Of a DNA stretch of 42,236 bases, positions 31,056 through 40,415 are shown piece by piece. The stretch is taken from NCBI RefSeq assembly GCF_014207505.1, contig NZ_JACHGL010000009.1, positions 1 through 42,236 on the forward strand, read 5' to 3'. Position numbers and translations under genes: made by a program. Position 1 is the first letter of the stretch, and each line of letters starts with the position of its first letter. Under the pieces are notes generated by a model that searched no databases, was not told the origin of the DNA, and saw only the letters and a list, made by a program, of their open reading frames with translations. The stretch comes from Leuconostoc carnosum. GTDB taxonomy: Bacteria; Bacillota; Bacilli; Lactobacillales; Lactobacillaceae.

Positions 31056-32466
31056 AAAAGACCTTGAATTGCTAAATATTGAAGTTGGTACATTTAAGAG
31101 AGTGAATGATAAACTCACGCTTAAAATCGACCAATCTCAATTTAGATATGATAGCCTAGCAGAATTAAATGAGGTTAAAGCACAAGAGCCTAATTTTCTA
31201 CACTTGCAAAATATCGTTGAACAAGATAGCCAAGTGGTATTGACTTATGGTTTATCAAAAGAAGCAAAGTCATTAAAGCATTTGCCAACAGAAAAGAAAG
31301 CTATTAGAACAGCCATAGCTAAGCAAATCATGACACAAGACGTGTTGAGTGACGGAAAGTATCATATCTCACTTAATCCTGCTAATATTTGGTATTATCC
31401 AATGACTAATGTTTGGTACGCATACCGTGCCAATGAACTTATGCCCTTTGATGATAAATTTAATAGCTTGTCAAAATATAAGGCGTTAGTTCTATATTGC
31501 TTGACAGGTACACCATACGAAAGACTATTGAGTGAACCTAAAGAAGCACTAGCCAAAAATCAAGATGAATTATTGCAACAAATTGTTAATGCTAATGATA
31601 CAGAAGAATTGAAGCTTGCGATTAAAGGGATTGATGATTATGTTTCTTATCGTGAATGGCAAGACGTAGATAATAAAGAGCAAAAGTCCAAAAAGAAATT
31701 ATGGATTACTGCTGGATCAATTGCTATCGTTGCCATAGTTGGTATGGGATTAATTCACAAGAACGACCAAAAAAAATATGTAGCGTTAGAAAATCAACAT
31801 CAGGAACAAATTACCAAGTTAAAATACAGCACAGCCGTTAAAACAGCACTTGATGATAAAGAGTGGAAAGAAGCAGGTAAAGCTATGGATAAGGCAGGAT
31901 ATAGCAAAAACAAAAAAGCAATGACCTACCTTAATATAAACAAATATCAAGAAGCTTTGAACACAGACCCTAGTTTATTGTTAAAGATTGTCAAAAAAGC
32001 TTATAAGAATGATGATACTAAAGATATTTTGGAATGGCAGACACCAAGTGGTGCCAGTTCTAAGACAAACGATCAGTTAAAGCTTGAAAAGGCGATTATC
32101 AACTATGATGTTGATACTTTAACAGGTCAGCTATCCTTTGAACAAAATGGAGATGTATTATTGCGCGTGGGTAAGGCATTTAACGACCATGACGACACAC
32201 AGGACGCTTCAACAGCTCAAACAAAATTAGTGGCAATTAACAAGGATAAGGGCGATTATTTAAAAGCCTTAATGACCTTGAAGTCAGCTAACAAGTCAGT
32301 AGATGATAACCAAAAGAAGTTAGATGACGCCAACAAAATTGATGATAAGGACAAAAGCAAAGGCGATAAAGTCAAGGAAGCAAAATCTAATTTAGAAAAT
32401 GCTAAAAGCGACCAAAGCACAGCGCAAAAGAAGGTGGATCAATTACAGAAAAAAGTAGGTGATTAG
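31048..32466 (+). CDS. EssB/YukC-like conjugal transfer protein (TraF)
   Basis: 472 residues starting at a GTG inside the VirB4 gene behind AGGGGGTG. It has a cytoplasmic pseudokinase-like N-terminal domain (ISLNPANIWYYPMTNVWYAY, LVLYCLTGTPYERLL), one membrane span (LWITAGSIAIVAIVGMGLIH, about 216-236), and an extracytoplasmic helical domain with a charged coiled-coil tail (AKSNLENAKSDQSTAQKKVD). This is the topology of EssB/YukC, the type VII secretion subunit, and of TrsF/TraF proteins of Gram-positive conjugation. It presumably is a structural scaffold of the channel. Confidence 0.75.
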   Translation: MSKKDLELLNIEVGTFKRVNDKLTLKIDQSQFRYDSLAELNEVKAQEPNFLHLQNIVEQDSQVVLTYGLSKEAKSLKHLPTEKKAIRTAIAKQIMTQDVLSDGKYHISLNPANIWYYPMTNVWYAYRANELMPFDDKFNSLSKYKALVLYCLTGTPYERLLSEPKEALAKNQDELLQQIVNANDTEELKLAIKGIDDYVSYREWQDVDNKEQKSKKKLWITAGSIAIVAIVGMGLIHKNDQKKYVALENQHQEQITKLKYSTAVKTALDDKEWKEAGKAMDKAGYSKNKKAMTYLNINKYQEALNTDPSLLLKIVKKAYKNDDTKDILEWQTPSGASSKTNDQLKLEKAIINYDVDTLTGQLSFEQNGDVLLRVGKAFNDHDDTQDASTAQTKLVAINKDKGDYLKALMTLKSANKSVDDNQKKLDDANKIDDKDKSKGDKVKEAKSNLENAKSDQSTAQKKVDQLQKKVGD

Positions 32467-33622
32467 ATTGCAGGCACTATCATTAAAGTACAAAGCCAAA
32501 AAGTATAAATGGATAATCTATACAGCGCTAGGTACAGTCCTACTAATGATTATCCTATTTGCTTCAATATTTGGAAAATTGCAGACAGATAGTTGTGACA
32601 CGACCACAACCGTCACTAATCTTGAAAGTAAAGATATGGAGCAAAACGCCAAAAATATTTATGCTCATTGGAAACAAAAATATAATGCCACACCACAAGC
32701 CAGTGCGGGAATTTTAGGGGTATTAGAACTAGAAAGTAGATTAAATCCAAGTGCAGTTAATTCTAGTTCAGGAGCCACAGGATTAGCCCAGTGGTTAGGT
32801 GGTCGTAAAGATAAATTAGAAGCCCTAGCAAAAAAAGAGGGTAAAGAGGCAACTAATTTGGGTGTACAGCTAGATTATTTAGACCAAGAATTAAATGAAA
32901 GTTACTACTCAAAAAACAAAGAAATATTTACTTATACAGATGTTCGTAAAGCGACAAAAGCATGGCTTATGGACTTTGAGGGCATGTCTAAAAACCCAGA
33001 ACAATGGTATCTAAGCCAACGATATGCGTATGCCGATCATTGGTATTCTGTATTTGGAACCACAGACCCAATTTCAGGTAGTGCCCTAGCAAATGCTAGT
33101 CAAGGGTCAATTGATGAGCTAGGTTGTTCAAGTGATACTAGTTATTCAGGAAGCGACATTGTTAAAACAGCCGAAAGCATGAAAAGTTATTTCTATTATG
33201 TACAATCCCACCCTAGCAGTGACTTAGGAAGTGATTTGAAAAACCCTAGCAAAACAGGTGGTACTGATTGTTCAGGCTTTATATGGCTGACATTGAATAA
33301 AGCGGGCTACAAAGTACCCGCTAATATGGGTTGGTTTACTGGATCAATGGCAAGTGACGCTAAAGGATCACACCAATACTTGAAACAAATTAATGAAAAT
33401 GACGCCAAAGCAGGCGATATTGTCATAGTTAATCAGGGTGCGGGTGCAGGAAATAACGGACACACCGCAATTCTATTAGGTAAATGGCAGGGTAAAGGAA
33501 CTAAGATTATTCAAGAGGGTGGCGACACATCAGGACACGTAAACGAGGGTAAGTTTGGTGCATCATTCTCAATCTTGCTAGACGGTGGAGATGTTGTATT
33601 GGCACGTCCAGTCAAAAAATAA
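32459..33622 (+). CDS. traG: Membrane-anchored peptidoglycan hydrolase (TraG/TrsG)
   Basis: Two-enzyme wall hydrolase that opens peptidoglycan for the channel. One membrane span (YTALGTVLLMIILFASIFGK, 21-40) is followed by a lysozyme-like domain (GILGVLELESRLNPSAV, catalytic Glu near 90-92, and GATGLAQWLGGRKDKL). A C-terminal NlpC/P60- or CHAP-like peptidase holds C271 in TDCSGF and H335 in GHTAILLG. The start is a GTG at 32459 overlapping the previous gene, or a TTG at 32468 behind AGGTGA. The 387-residue length is normal. It corresponds to TraG of pSK41. Confidence 0.92.
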   Translation: MIRLQALSLKYKAKKYKWIIYTALGTVLLMIILFASIFGKLQTDSCDTTTTVTNLESKDMEQNAKNIYAHWKQKYNATPQASAGILGVLELESRLNPSAVNSSSGATGLAQWLGGRKDKLEALAKKEGKEATNLGVQLDYLDQELNESYYSKNKEIFTYTDVRKATKAWLMDFEGMSKNPEQWYLSQRYAYADHWYSVFGTTDPISGSALANASQGSIDELGCSSDTSYSGSDIVKTAESMKSYFYYVQSHPSSDLGSDLKNPSKTGGTDCSGFIWLTLNKAGYKVPANMGWFTGSMASDAKGSHQYLKQINENDAKAGDIVIVNQGAGAGNNGHTAILLGKWQGKGTKIIQEGGDTSGHVNEGKFGASFSILLDGGDVVLARPVKK

Positions 33623-33634
33623 GGAGGAGAGAAG

Positions 33635-34252
33635 ATGAAACGAGGTTTAATAGTGATTATATCTGTTATTGGTGTCGCTTTACTTGTTTCTTTATACGGA
33701 AACATCTATCAACATTCAAAGATTAGTAAAGCTAACAATACGATTTCACAAGTTAAAAAGGATAAGCAAAAAGTTAGTAAAAAACTAGCCACAGCTAATC
33801 GTGAAAATGATGTTTTGAATAGTCAGGTTGATAACTTCAAAACTTACCAAAATAACAAAGATAAGAGCCAATCAGAGTTGAATTTCAACAATGTAGCTAA
33901 TAAGTTTCTTACAACAATGTTTACGTTCGAGCCAGACACATATAGTAACCGAAAAGACAGTATTAAAGGGCTAATCTCAACTGATTTATACAATCAATAC
34001 TTCCCTAAAAATACCAACTATGGAGACGCTAATAGTGTGACTTCTAAGCTAGATAACGCAACAATCTATACCCAAGCTAAGCAGGGTAACAGCATGAAAG
34101 GATTAGCAGTAGTTAGTTTTGAAAGCAAGAGTGGCGATAACGACTGGAAAAAAGAAACTGATTTGTACCAATTAACCTTTGATACTTCCACCAATCAGCT
34201 TACAGCCGTGCAAAATCTAGGAAGCAGTTTTAAAGCTTCAGATGTTAAATAA
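33635..34252 (+). CDS. Conjugal transfer protein TraH/TrsH-like, bitopic
   Basis: 205 residues behind AAGGAGGAG. The membrane span is GLIVIISVIGVALLVSLYGN, then comes a coiled coil (ISQVKKDKQKVSKKLATANR) and an extracytoplasmic NTF2/VirB8-like domain (FLTTMFTFEPDTYSNRKDSI, then LYQLTFDTSTNQLTAVQNLG). Gram-positive VirB8 equivalents (TcpC/TraH) have the same plan: one span followed by one NTF2-like domain. It overlaps the next gene by eleven bases. Confidence 0.72.
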   Translation: MKRGLIVIISVIGVALLVSLYGNIYQHSKISKANNTISQVKKDKQKVSKKLATANRENDVLNSQVDNFKTYQNNKDKSQSELNFNNVANKFLTTMFTFEPDTYSNRKDSIKGLISTDLYNQYFPKNTNYGDANSVTSKLDNATIYTQAKQGNSMKGLAVVSFESKSGDNDWKKETDLYQLTFDTSTNQLTAVQNLGSSFKASDVK

Positions 34253-34607
34253 TAAATGGTTTAAAATTATTGTTTCAGCCGTGGTGGCGGGTGGTGTAAT
34301 AACCTTTGTAGGACATGACTACGTGAACTACGTTGAAAAGAAACAAACGCCAGTTACTATTTCAAGTAGTAACAAAAAGACCTTGTTTTTCTACCGAGAC
34401 GACTGTTCCGACTGTCAATCAATTTTTCATCAGGTTTATTGGAAGAGTGCTTTAAAAAATAATGTTGTCTTTATCAATATGAATCAACAAAAAAATCGAA
34501 AATATATTGCTAAATATAATCTAACGTCAGTACCAACATTTATTAATGGCGACAAACAATATTCAGGTACAAACCTAGATCAAATTAATCGGGTTTTGGG
34601 GGATTAA
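34242..34607 (+). CDS. Membrane-tethered thioredoxin-like protein
   Basis: 121 residues. It has an N-terminal span (IIVSAVVAGGVITFVGHDYV), then a thioredoxin fold with CSDC active-site cysteines (FFYRDDCSDCQSIFHQVYW) and the cis-proline loop LTSVPTFINGD. Outside the membrane it would form or reshuffle disulfides in transfer proteins. The adjacent hydrolase has several cysteines. Similar genes occur at this position in Gram-positive tra operons. Start by overlap with the preceding gene. Confidence 0.85.
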   Translation: MLNNKWFKIIVSAVVAGGVITFVGHDYVNYVEKKQTPVTISSSNKKTLFFYRDDCSDCQSIFHQVYWKSALKNNVVFINMNQQKNRKYIAKYNLTSVPTFINGDKQYSGTNLDQINRVLGD

Positions 34608-34612
34608 AAATT

Positions 34613-35071
34613 ATGGAAAATAAGGGATTAAATTTTTTAAAACATCTTATACCGTATCTCATTGCATTACTGGCAGGGTTGTATCTAGTTGTTCTAATCA
34701 CTGGATCATTTATGGCACTATCACAGTATAAGCTTGATTTACCACAACATTTTTCAAGCATTATCACTGGATTAGCTACACACCCCATACATTACTATTC
34801 TTTATATATCTCACAGAAAAACCCATTAACTATTATTCTAAGTGTTGTCATTATCTTGTACCTTGCTTACTTTGCATTGAAGCGAAGCAAAAAGGGTAAA
34901 GAGTGGGAAACAGCAGATACCGATACGCACGGTAGTGCAACGTGGGGAAATATCAGAGACCTACTTTCACAATATTTTAGTATCACACCAAAAAACCTAA
35001 GTGACAGTTTTAATAAGAGTTTAAATGCAGATACAATCAAGAGCTTACAAGAAAAGGGGGAAGAAAAATGA
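34613..35071 (+). CDS. Membrane subunit of a split coupling protein (TraJ)
   Basis: 152 residues with two membrane spans (IPYLIALLAGLYLVVLITGS and ILSVVIILYLAYFALKRSKK), then DTDTHGSATWGNIRDL, which is the pattern found after the spans of VirD4-type coupling proteins. The next gene encodes the VirD4 ATPase without any span and starts within the stop codon of this one (ATGA). I infer that the two polypeptides together make one coupling protein. Confidence 0.75.
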   Translation: MENKGLNFLKHLIPYLIALLAGLYLVVLITGSFMALSQYKLDLPQHFSSIITGLATHPIHYYSLYISQKNPLTIILSVVIILYLAYFALKRSKKGKEWETADTDTHGSATWGNIRDLLSQYFSITPKNLSDSFNKSLNADTIKSLQEKGEEK

Positions 35072-36630
35072 ATGGCACCATACTAGGCGTAGTTGATAAG
35101 CAAATTGTGTACCAAAATAATAGTACCAAGCCCAATCGAAACATTTTTGTTGTAGGTGGTCCCGGGTCTTATAAAACACAATCCGTTGTTATTACTAATC
35201 TATTTAATGAAACAGAAAATAGTATCGTAGTTACCGACCCCAAAGGCGAGCTTTACGAAAAAACAGCAGGTATTAAATTAGCACAGGGTTATCAAGTGCA
35301 TGTCGTTAATTTTTCAAATATGATCCATTCAGACCGCTATAACCCCTTTGATTATATTGAACGTGATATACAAGCCGAAAATGTCGCAACAAAAATCGTA
35401 CAATCTGAAAATAAAGAGGGTAAAAAAGACGTTTGGTTTAGTACCCAACGTCAGTTGTTAAAAGCATTAATCCTATTTGTTTTAAAAGAACGTGAGCCAG
35501 CGGAACGCAATTTGGCAGGTGTTACTAAGATACTACAAGAGTTTGATGTAGAAGCCCAAAAGGACGAAGATAACAGCCCACTGGATCAAGTATTCTTAGA
35601 TTTAAAATTCGACCACCCCGCACGGAGAGCATACGAACTAGGTTTTAAAAAAGCAAAAGGCGAAATGAAAGCTAGTATCATTTCAAGTTTACTTGCCACC
35701 GTCAGCAAGTTCACAGATGAGGAAGTTGCTAACTTTACCAGTCGTTCAGATTTTGATTTAAAAGATATTGGTGCTAAGAAAATTGTTCTCTATGTGATTA
35801 TTCCAGTCATGGACGATACGTACGAGAGTTTTATTAACTTATTTTTCTCACAACTCTTTGATGAATTATATAAGTTGGCTTCCGACAACGGCGCTACATT
35901 ACCTAATCCAGTAGACTTTATTCTTGATGAATTTGTCAACTTAGGGAAGTTTCCGAAATATGAAGAATTTTTAGCAACGTGTCGAGGGTATGGGATTGGT
36001 GTGACAACCATTTGCCAAACACTCACGCAGTTACAAGCATTGTACGGTAAAGAAAAGGCTGAAAGTATTCTAGGTAACCATGCCGTTAAAATTTGCTTGA
36101 ACGCTGCTAATGATGTAACCGCCAAATATTTCAGTGATTTACTAGGGAAATCAACCGTTAAAGTTGAAACAGGTAGTGAAAGTACCAGTCACAGCAAAGA
36201 GACTAGTACAAGTAAAAGTGACAGTTATAGTTATACAAGCCGTTCACTGATGACCGCAGATGAAATTATGCGTATGCCAGACACACAGAGCTTATTGATA
36301 TTTAGTAATCAACGTCCAGTCAAAGCAACCAAAGCCTTTCAATTTAAGCTATTTCCAAACGCTGATAGTCTTGTAAAATTGGCACAGAATGATTATCAAG
36401 GTCAAATGGAGCTAAGCCAACAAGCTAAATTTGAAGCACTTAATGACAAGTGGCAGGAAGAACTATCTGATAAAAAAGCAAGTCATGCAAAAAATGATGT
36501 GTCCGAAGAAGAAGAAGAAGATTTACAGGATGAATTAGATCAAGCTACTAGTTCAAAAGATAGCAACGAAACTAAAGATGATGCGTTTACTAAAGATGAT
36601 GTGTTTACTAAAGATGATGTGTTTTATTAA
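35068..36630 (+). CDS. traK: VirD4-like type IV coupling ATPase (TraK/TrsK)
   Basis: 520 residues that bring the relaxosome to the channel. Walker A is VVGGPGSYKT (28-37) and Walker B is DFILDEFVNLGKFP (D287, E288). VTDPKGELYEKTAG and GVTTICQTLTQLQALYG are family signatures. The usual N-terminal membrane spans are missing and are supplied by the preceding gene. The acidic C-terminus ends in a threefold repeat (KDDAFTKDDVFTKDDVF) encoded by 15-bp tandem DNA repeats (36586-36630), which may vary in number between relatives. Confidence 0.93.
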   Translation: MNGTILGVVDKQIVYQNNSTKPNRNIFVVGGPGSYKTQSVVITNLFNETENSIVVTDPKGELYEKTAGIKLAQGYQVHVVNFSNMIHSDRYNPFDYIERDIQAENVATKIVQSENKEGKKDVWFSTQRQLLKALILFVLKEREPAERNLAGVTKILQEFDVEAQKDEDNSPLDQVFLDLKFDHPARRAYELGFKKAKGEMKASIISSLLATVSKFTDEEVANFTSRSDFDLKDIGAKKIVLYVIIPVMDDTYESFINLFFSQLFDELYKLASDNGATLPNPVDFILDEFVNLGKFPKYEEFLATCRGYGIGVTTICQTLTQLQALYGKEKAESILGNHAVKICLNAANDVTAKYFSDLLGKSTVKVETGSESTSHSKETSTSKSDSYSYTSRSLMTADEIMRMPDTQSLLIFSNQRPVKATKAFQFKLFPNADSLVKLAQNDYQGQMELSQQAKFEALNDKWQEELSDKKASHAKNDVSEEEEEDLQDELDQATSSKDSNETKDDAFTKDDVFTKDDVFY

Positions 36631-36642
36631 GGAGGAAGTAAA

Positions 36643-37038
36643 ATGACAAAGCAAATGAAGTATCTAATTGGGTTAGTAGTTGTAATCTTAATTGCATGTG
36701 GTATTGGGTTTACAGTTGTTCACAAATCAACGGAACAAGCCCTACAAGCTAAAGAATGGACGTTTAAGGCAAGTAAAGGAGACGGACTAGCACAGACCGC
36801 TAAGTTTTCTGAAAAAAGCCTAACCTTATCAGAAGCGGGGTTAAACGACACGTACCGATACAAGATTAGTAAGAAAAACGGTAAAGAACAAATTACTTTT
36901 ACTAGTCAAGATGAAAATTCAGGTACGAATGAAGTGAGGACATTTAACATCAAAAAGAGTTCAGATGAATACAAACTCACACCAACCAACAGTCTTGCTA
37001 AAGAGGACACAGGAGACGTTACGCTAATACCAAAGTAA
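36643..37038 (+). CDS. Small secreted or lipid-anchored transfer-operon protein
   Basis: 131 residues behind AAGGAGG. Its N-terminus, MTKQMKYLIGLVVVILIACG, carries a lipobox-like LIAC, so it is either a lipoprotein or has an uncleaved anchor. The remainder is a small beta-rich domain (GLAQTAKFSEKSLTLSEAG, YKISKKNGKEQITFTSQDE). I recognise no named family. It lies between the coupling protein and the polytopic TraL-like gene. Confidence 0.65.
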   Translation: MTKQMKYLIGLVVVILIACGIGFTVVHKSTEQALQAKEWTFKASKGDGLAQTAKFSEKSLTLSEAGLNDTYRYKISKKNGKEQITFTSQDENSGTNEVRTFNIKKSSDEYKLTPTNSLAKEDTGDVTLIPK

Positions 37039-37054
37039 GAAAGGAGGATTAGCA

Positions 37055-37891
37055 ATGGGTGACATGATTTCTAAAGCAATAAATAGCTTCCTAGAGGGTA
37101 TTATCAAAGGCGCTTTAAAATGGATTATTAATATTTTAACTGGCACAGTCAAACTACTTAATACCAATATGAATGAAATTGCAGTCTATTACGGTATTTT
37201 CTTAGGTTTTGCGACTAGTTTAGTGCTTGTGGTTGTCCTAGCTCGAATTATTGTAACCATTATGAAAGAAGCTGATGATAGCACGGACGCCACATGGGCT
37301 AACATCATTATGGACGCTGTAAAATCAGCAATATCAATTCCACTCATGGTCTTTATTCAAGGTTTTCTAATCAGAGCCTTTACCATTCCGCTTGTTACTT
37401 ATATTTTCAAAGACGCAGGCGGACTATCAGAGGACACGGTTAATCATGCAGTTAAAGTCGCTACTGGTAATGGTACTGGATATGGCTACGGCGTACCATT
37501 ATTAATCTTAGGTTTCTTCCTAGTCGTATTGGTTGTATTCTTTGTTAAAATTGGTATTTTCTTTGCAGACCTAGCCTTTTTCAATATTTCAATTCCAATT
37601 GTAGCCGTATCAGTAGCCACTGAAAGTTTTGAATATGCGTCGACGTGGTGGAAAAAACTTTTATATCTCAATCTCACGTTAATTGCGCAAACAATGGCAA
37701 TGGCGCTTATGGTAGCAAGTTTTGGCTTACTAGATAAAGGTTGGGGGTACTTAGCCTTTACAATCGGCTTCGGTGTCCTAGTGATTAAAGCACCAACAAT
37801 CTTGCAAGATATGTGGCAGTCAACTGGATTAGGAAAGGCAACCGCCACAAGTGGTATGCGTGCAATGGCTATGATGTTGAGAAGTAGATAA
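37055..37891 (+). CDS. traL: Polytopic TrbL/VirB6-like conjugation protein (TraL)
   Basis: 278 residues behind AAAGGAGG. An amphipathic N-terminus (FLEGIIKGALKWIINILTGT) is followed by about five membrane spans, for example GFATSLVLVVVLARIIVTIM, LLILGFFLVVLVVFFVKIGI and LGLLDKGWGYLAFTIGFGVL-like segments. It ends GLGKATATSGMRAMAMMLRS. The topology and operon position match TrsL/TraL and the VirB6/TrbL channel component. Confidence 0.82.
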   Translation: MGDMISKAINSFLEGIIKGALKWIINILTGTVKLLNTNMNEIAVYYGIFLGFATSLVLVVVLARIIVTIMKEADDSTDATWANIIMDAVKSAISIPLMVFIQGFLIRAFTIPLVTYIFKDAGGLSEDTVNHAVKVATGNGTGYGYGVPLLILGFFLVVLVVFFVKIGIFFADLAFFNISIPIVAVSVATESFEYASTWWKKLLYLNLTLIAQTMAMALMVASFGLLDKGWGYLAFTIGFGVLVIKAPTILQDMWQSTGLGKATATSGMRAMAMMLRSR

Positions 37892-37910
37892 AAGAAAGGT
37901 GTGAATACTC

Positions 37911-40079
37911 ATGACGACAGTTATATTAGCAGAAAAACCTAGTCAAGCTAGATCATATATTGAAGCATTTAAAAATAGCACAAAAAAACAGGGTTACTAT
38001 GCAGTTAGTGACCCTGTTTTACCCAATGAGACATTTATAACGTATGGTTTCGGGCATTTAGTAGAATTAGCAACACCAGAACAATACGACACAAAATATA
38101 AACAATGGGCTTTATCTAATTTACCTATTTTCCCAGAAAAATACAAGTTCACAGTGCCAACAGATAAGAAAGCACAGTTCAAAATCGTAGAGGACTTATT
38201 AAGTAAAGCAGATACGATAGTTGTTGCCACGGATAGTGACCGTGAGGGAGAAAACATTGCATGGTCGATTATGACCCAAGCCAAAATAAATCTCAAAAGC
38301 AAAGAAATTAAAAGGCTATGGATCAATTCTTTAGAAAAAGAAGCTATTTTAAAAGGATTCCAAGAATTAAAAAATGGGTGGGATTACTACCCTGCTTATC
38401 AAGAAGCCCAAACCAGACAGATCAGTGATTGGTTAGTTGGTATGAATGGCAGTCCACTGTACACTTTGTTATTAAAAGAAGCAGGATTGCATGGTGTCTA
38501 TTCAATTGGTAGAGTACAGACACCTACTCTGTATATGGTGTATCAAAGAGACTTAGCTATTCAAAATTTTAACCCAGAACCTTATTTTGAACTAAAAGCA
38601 GAAATTTTAGCAGAACAGGAAAAATTTGTCGCAAAATTAGACCCCTATCAGCGCTTTAAAGATGAAAAAGGTCTACTAGTATTCATGAGTGAAAAAAGAC
38701 TAGAAAAAGGCTCACAAAGCGGTTTAATCAAAGATGTTCAAAAACAAACGAAAAAAACAAGCAGTCCACGCTTATTTTCATTATCTAGCTTACAAAGTGA
38801 GATAAACAAGCGTTACCACGCTAGTGCCAGTGATACATTACAAGCCGTTCAAAATTTGTATGAAGCAAAATTACTTACCTATCCTAGAACTGATAGTAAC
38901 TATATTACAGAGCAGGAATTTAATTACTTAGTTGAAAATCTGAATGGGTATCTAGGGTTTTTATCTAAAGATGTATCTTTAAATCATCAAGAACCGAATA
39001 AGCGTTGTGTCAACGACAAAAAAGTACAAGAACACCACGCCATTATCATGACGAAAACAGTTCCAACACAAGAAAAATTATCAAAGTTCCCTGCATTGGA
39101 ACAAAGAATATATAACCTTGTTTTGAGAACTACCCTAGCAATGTTTGCTGATCCATACGAATATGAAGAAACGGTTATTTTAACATCAGTTGGCGACGCC
39201 ATATTTAAAGCAACTGGTAACGTCCCTAAAAATCAAGGTTGGAAAATATTATTTAGCGAGTGCAAGACCGAAAAACAGGAGGAAGAAACGACCCTACCCC
39301 CTGTTGAGGTAGGTCAATCCATTAATGCTAATCTAGCACCAGACCAAAAAATGACAAAACCCCCTGTTCCATTTACCGAGGGTACACTCATTACAGCAAT
39401 GAAAACCGCAGGAAAAACTCTAGATGACGAAGAAGCCCAATCAATTTTAAAAGATAACGAGGGTATTGGCACAGAAGCCACCAGAGCTAATGTGCTAGAC
39501 GTATTAAAAAAACGTGGTTACTTGCTAACTGAAAAAAATAAATTACATGTTAGTCAGCAAGGAATTACCTTATGTAAAGCCGTAGAACTTGAACCACTGC
39601 TTACAAGTCCTGAAATGACAGCAAAATGGGAAAAAGCACTAAAACAGATAAGTTCTAAGGAGCGAACACAGGAAAACTTTTTAGAACAAGTTAAAAAGTT
39701 TGTATCAAAAATAATTCATGATGTACCAACACAAATGAAACAAAGTGATAGTTTAACATTACAGGTTGCGAGCCAGAAAGATACTGAACAACAAGCAGAA
39801 TTAGACGCTCAAATAGGTTTTTGTCCTATTTGCAAGACAGGTAAGATAGTAGATAAAGGCAAATTCTATGGTTGCACAAACTACAAAGCACCTGAACCAT
39901 GCACATTTTCACTACCAAAAAAATGGAGTGAAAAAACCCTGGGCAAAACGGCAATTAAAGACCTGATTACCAAAGGCACAACTACTAAGTTAAAAGGGTT
40001 TAAGAGTAAAAAAACAGGGAAAAAGTTTGACGCCAAATTAACAATCAAAGAGGGCAAACTTAGTTTTGACTTTGGATAA
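37911..40079 (+). CDS. topB: Type IA DNA topoisomerase III
   Basis: 722 residues. The TOPRIM domain shows TVILAEKPSQARSYIEAF at the N-terminus and DSDRE at 108-112. The active-site tyrosine is Y324 in LTYPRTDSNYI. SIGRVQTPTLYMVYQRD and EGIGTEATRANVLDVLKKRG are family motifs. The C-terminus has a four-cysteine zinc element (FCPICKTGKIVDKGKFYGC). It relaxes or decatenates single-stranded-containing DNA, and plasmid copies (TraI of pSK41, TrsI of pGO1) stand in tra operons and are thought to help transfer or replication. Full length and intact. Confidence 0.95.
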   Translation: MTTVILAEKPSQARSYIEAFKNSTKKQGYYAVSDPVLPNETFITYGFGHLVELATPEQYDTKYKQWALSNLPIFPEKYKFTVPTDKKAQFKIVEDLLSKADTIVVATDSDREGENIAWSIMTQAKINLKSKEIKRLWINSLEKEAILKGFQELKNGWDYYPAYQEAQTRQISDWLVGMNGSPLYTLLLKEAGLHGVYSIGRVQTPTLYMVYQRDLAIQNFNPEPYFELKAEILAEQEKFVAKLDPYQRFKDEKGLLVFMSEKRLEKGSQSGLIKDVQKQTKKTSSPRLFSLSSLQSEINKRYHASASDTLQAVQNLYEAKLLTYPRTDSNYITEQEFNYLVENLNGYLGFLSKDVSLNHQEPNKRCVNDKKVQEHHAIIMTKTVPTQEKLSKFPALEQRIYNLVLRTTLAMFADPYEYEETVILTSVGDAIFKATGNVPKNQGWKILFSECKTEKQEEETTLPPVEVGQSINANLAPDQKMTKPPVPFTEGTLITAMKTAGKTLDDEEAQSILKDNEGIGTEATRANVLDVLKKRGYLLTEKNKLHVSQQGITLCKAVELEPLLTSPEMTAKWEKALKQISSKERTQENFLEQVKKFVSKIIHDVPTQMKQSDSLTLQVASQKDTEQQAELDAQIGFCPICKTGKIVDKGKFYGCTNYKAPEPCTFSLPKKWSEKTLGKTAIKDLITKGTTTKLKGFKSKKTGKKFDAKLTIKEGKLSFDFG

Positions 40080-40115
40080 CCCCCTACCGACTTACACTAC
40101 GTTTTAGTTGGTATA

Positions 40116-40170
40116 CCCATTATTTAGTGTTCCTTTTCAAAACCAGAAAAGAAACACTAAAAAACGGGTT
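40116..40170. other. Long imperfect stem-loop before the last tra genes
   Basis: TTTAGTGTTCCTTTTC and GAAAAGAAACACTAAA pair with one mismatch around AAAACCA, and ACCC/GGGT pair outside. There is no terminal T-run, so it is more likely an mRNA processing or stability element than a terminator. It separates the topoisomerase gene from the final pair. Confidence 0.5.
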
Positions 40171-40194
40171 CTATTGAAAAGAAAAGGAGCAATT

Positions 40195-40413
40195 ATGACA
40201 AATAACGAATTAGAAATATTAGCTAGTGAATTACCTATTTTAGATGATAAACAAGATTACAAATATTTTGAAGAGATTGCGGGTATAGGCTCGTATTATC
40301 ATGTAGCATGGCAAAAAAAACTAGACGGATATATTGCACTATATGGTACTACCCCTATTGAATTGAAGAATATTGATACCAGTAATGATGTTTTTGAAGA
40401 TGAGGAGGTTTAA
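40195..40413 (+). CDS. Small acidic protein upstream of the ArdC-like gene
   Basis: 72 residues from the ATG at 40195 behind AAAGGAG; an earlier in-frame ATG lies in the stem-loop and has no site. It is very acidic (LDDKQDYKYFEEI; end SNDVFEDEEV), with a central GIGSYYHVAWQKKLDGYIAL. No family is recognised. It is translationally linked to the ArdC-like gene, which starts three bases after its stop. Small acidic partners next to anti-restriction genes are sometimes DNA mimics, but this is speculation. Confidence 0.6.
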   Translation: MTNNELEILASELPILDDKQDYKYFEEIAGIGSYYHVAWQKKLDGYIALYGTTPIELKNIDTSNDVFEDEEV

Positions 40414-40415
40414 AT

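Noticed and set aside
40108-40194. N-terminal extension of the small acidic gene
   Set aside because: It runs through the stem-loop and lacks a ribosome binding site; the ATG at 40195 has AAAGGAG.
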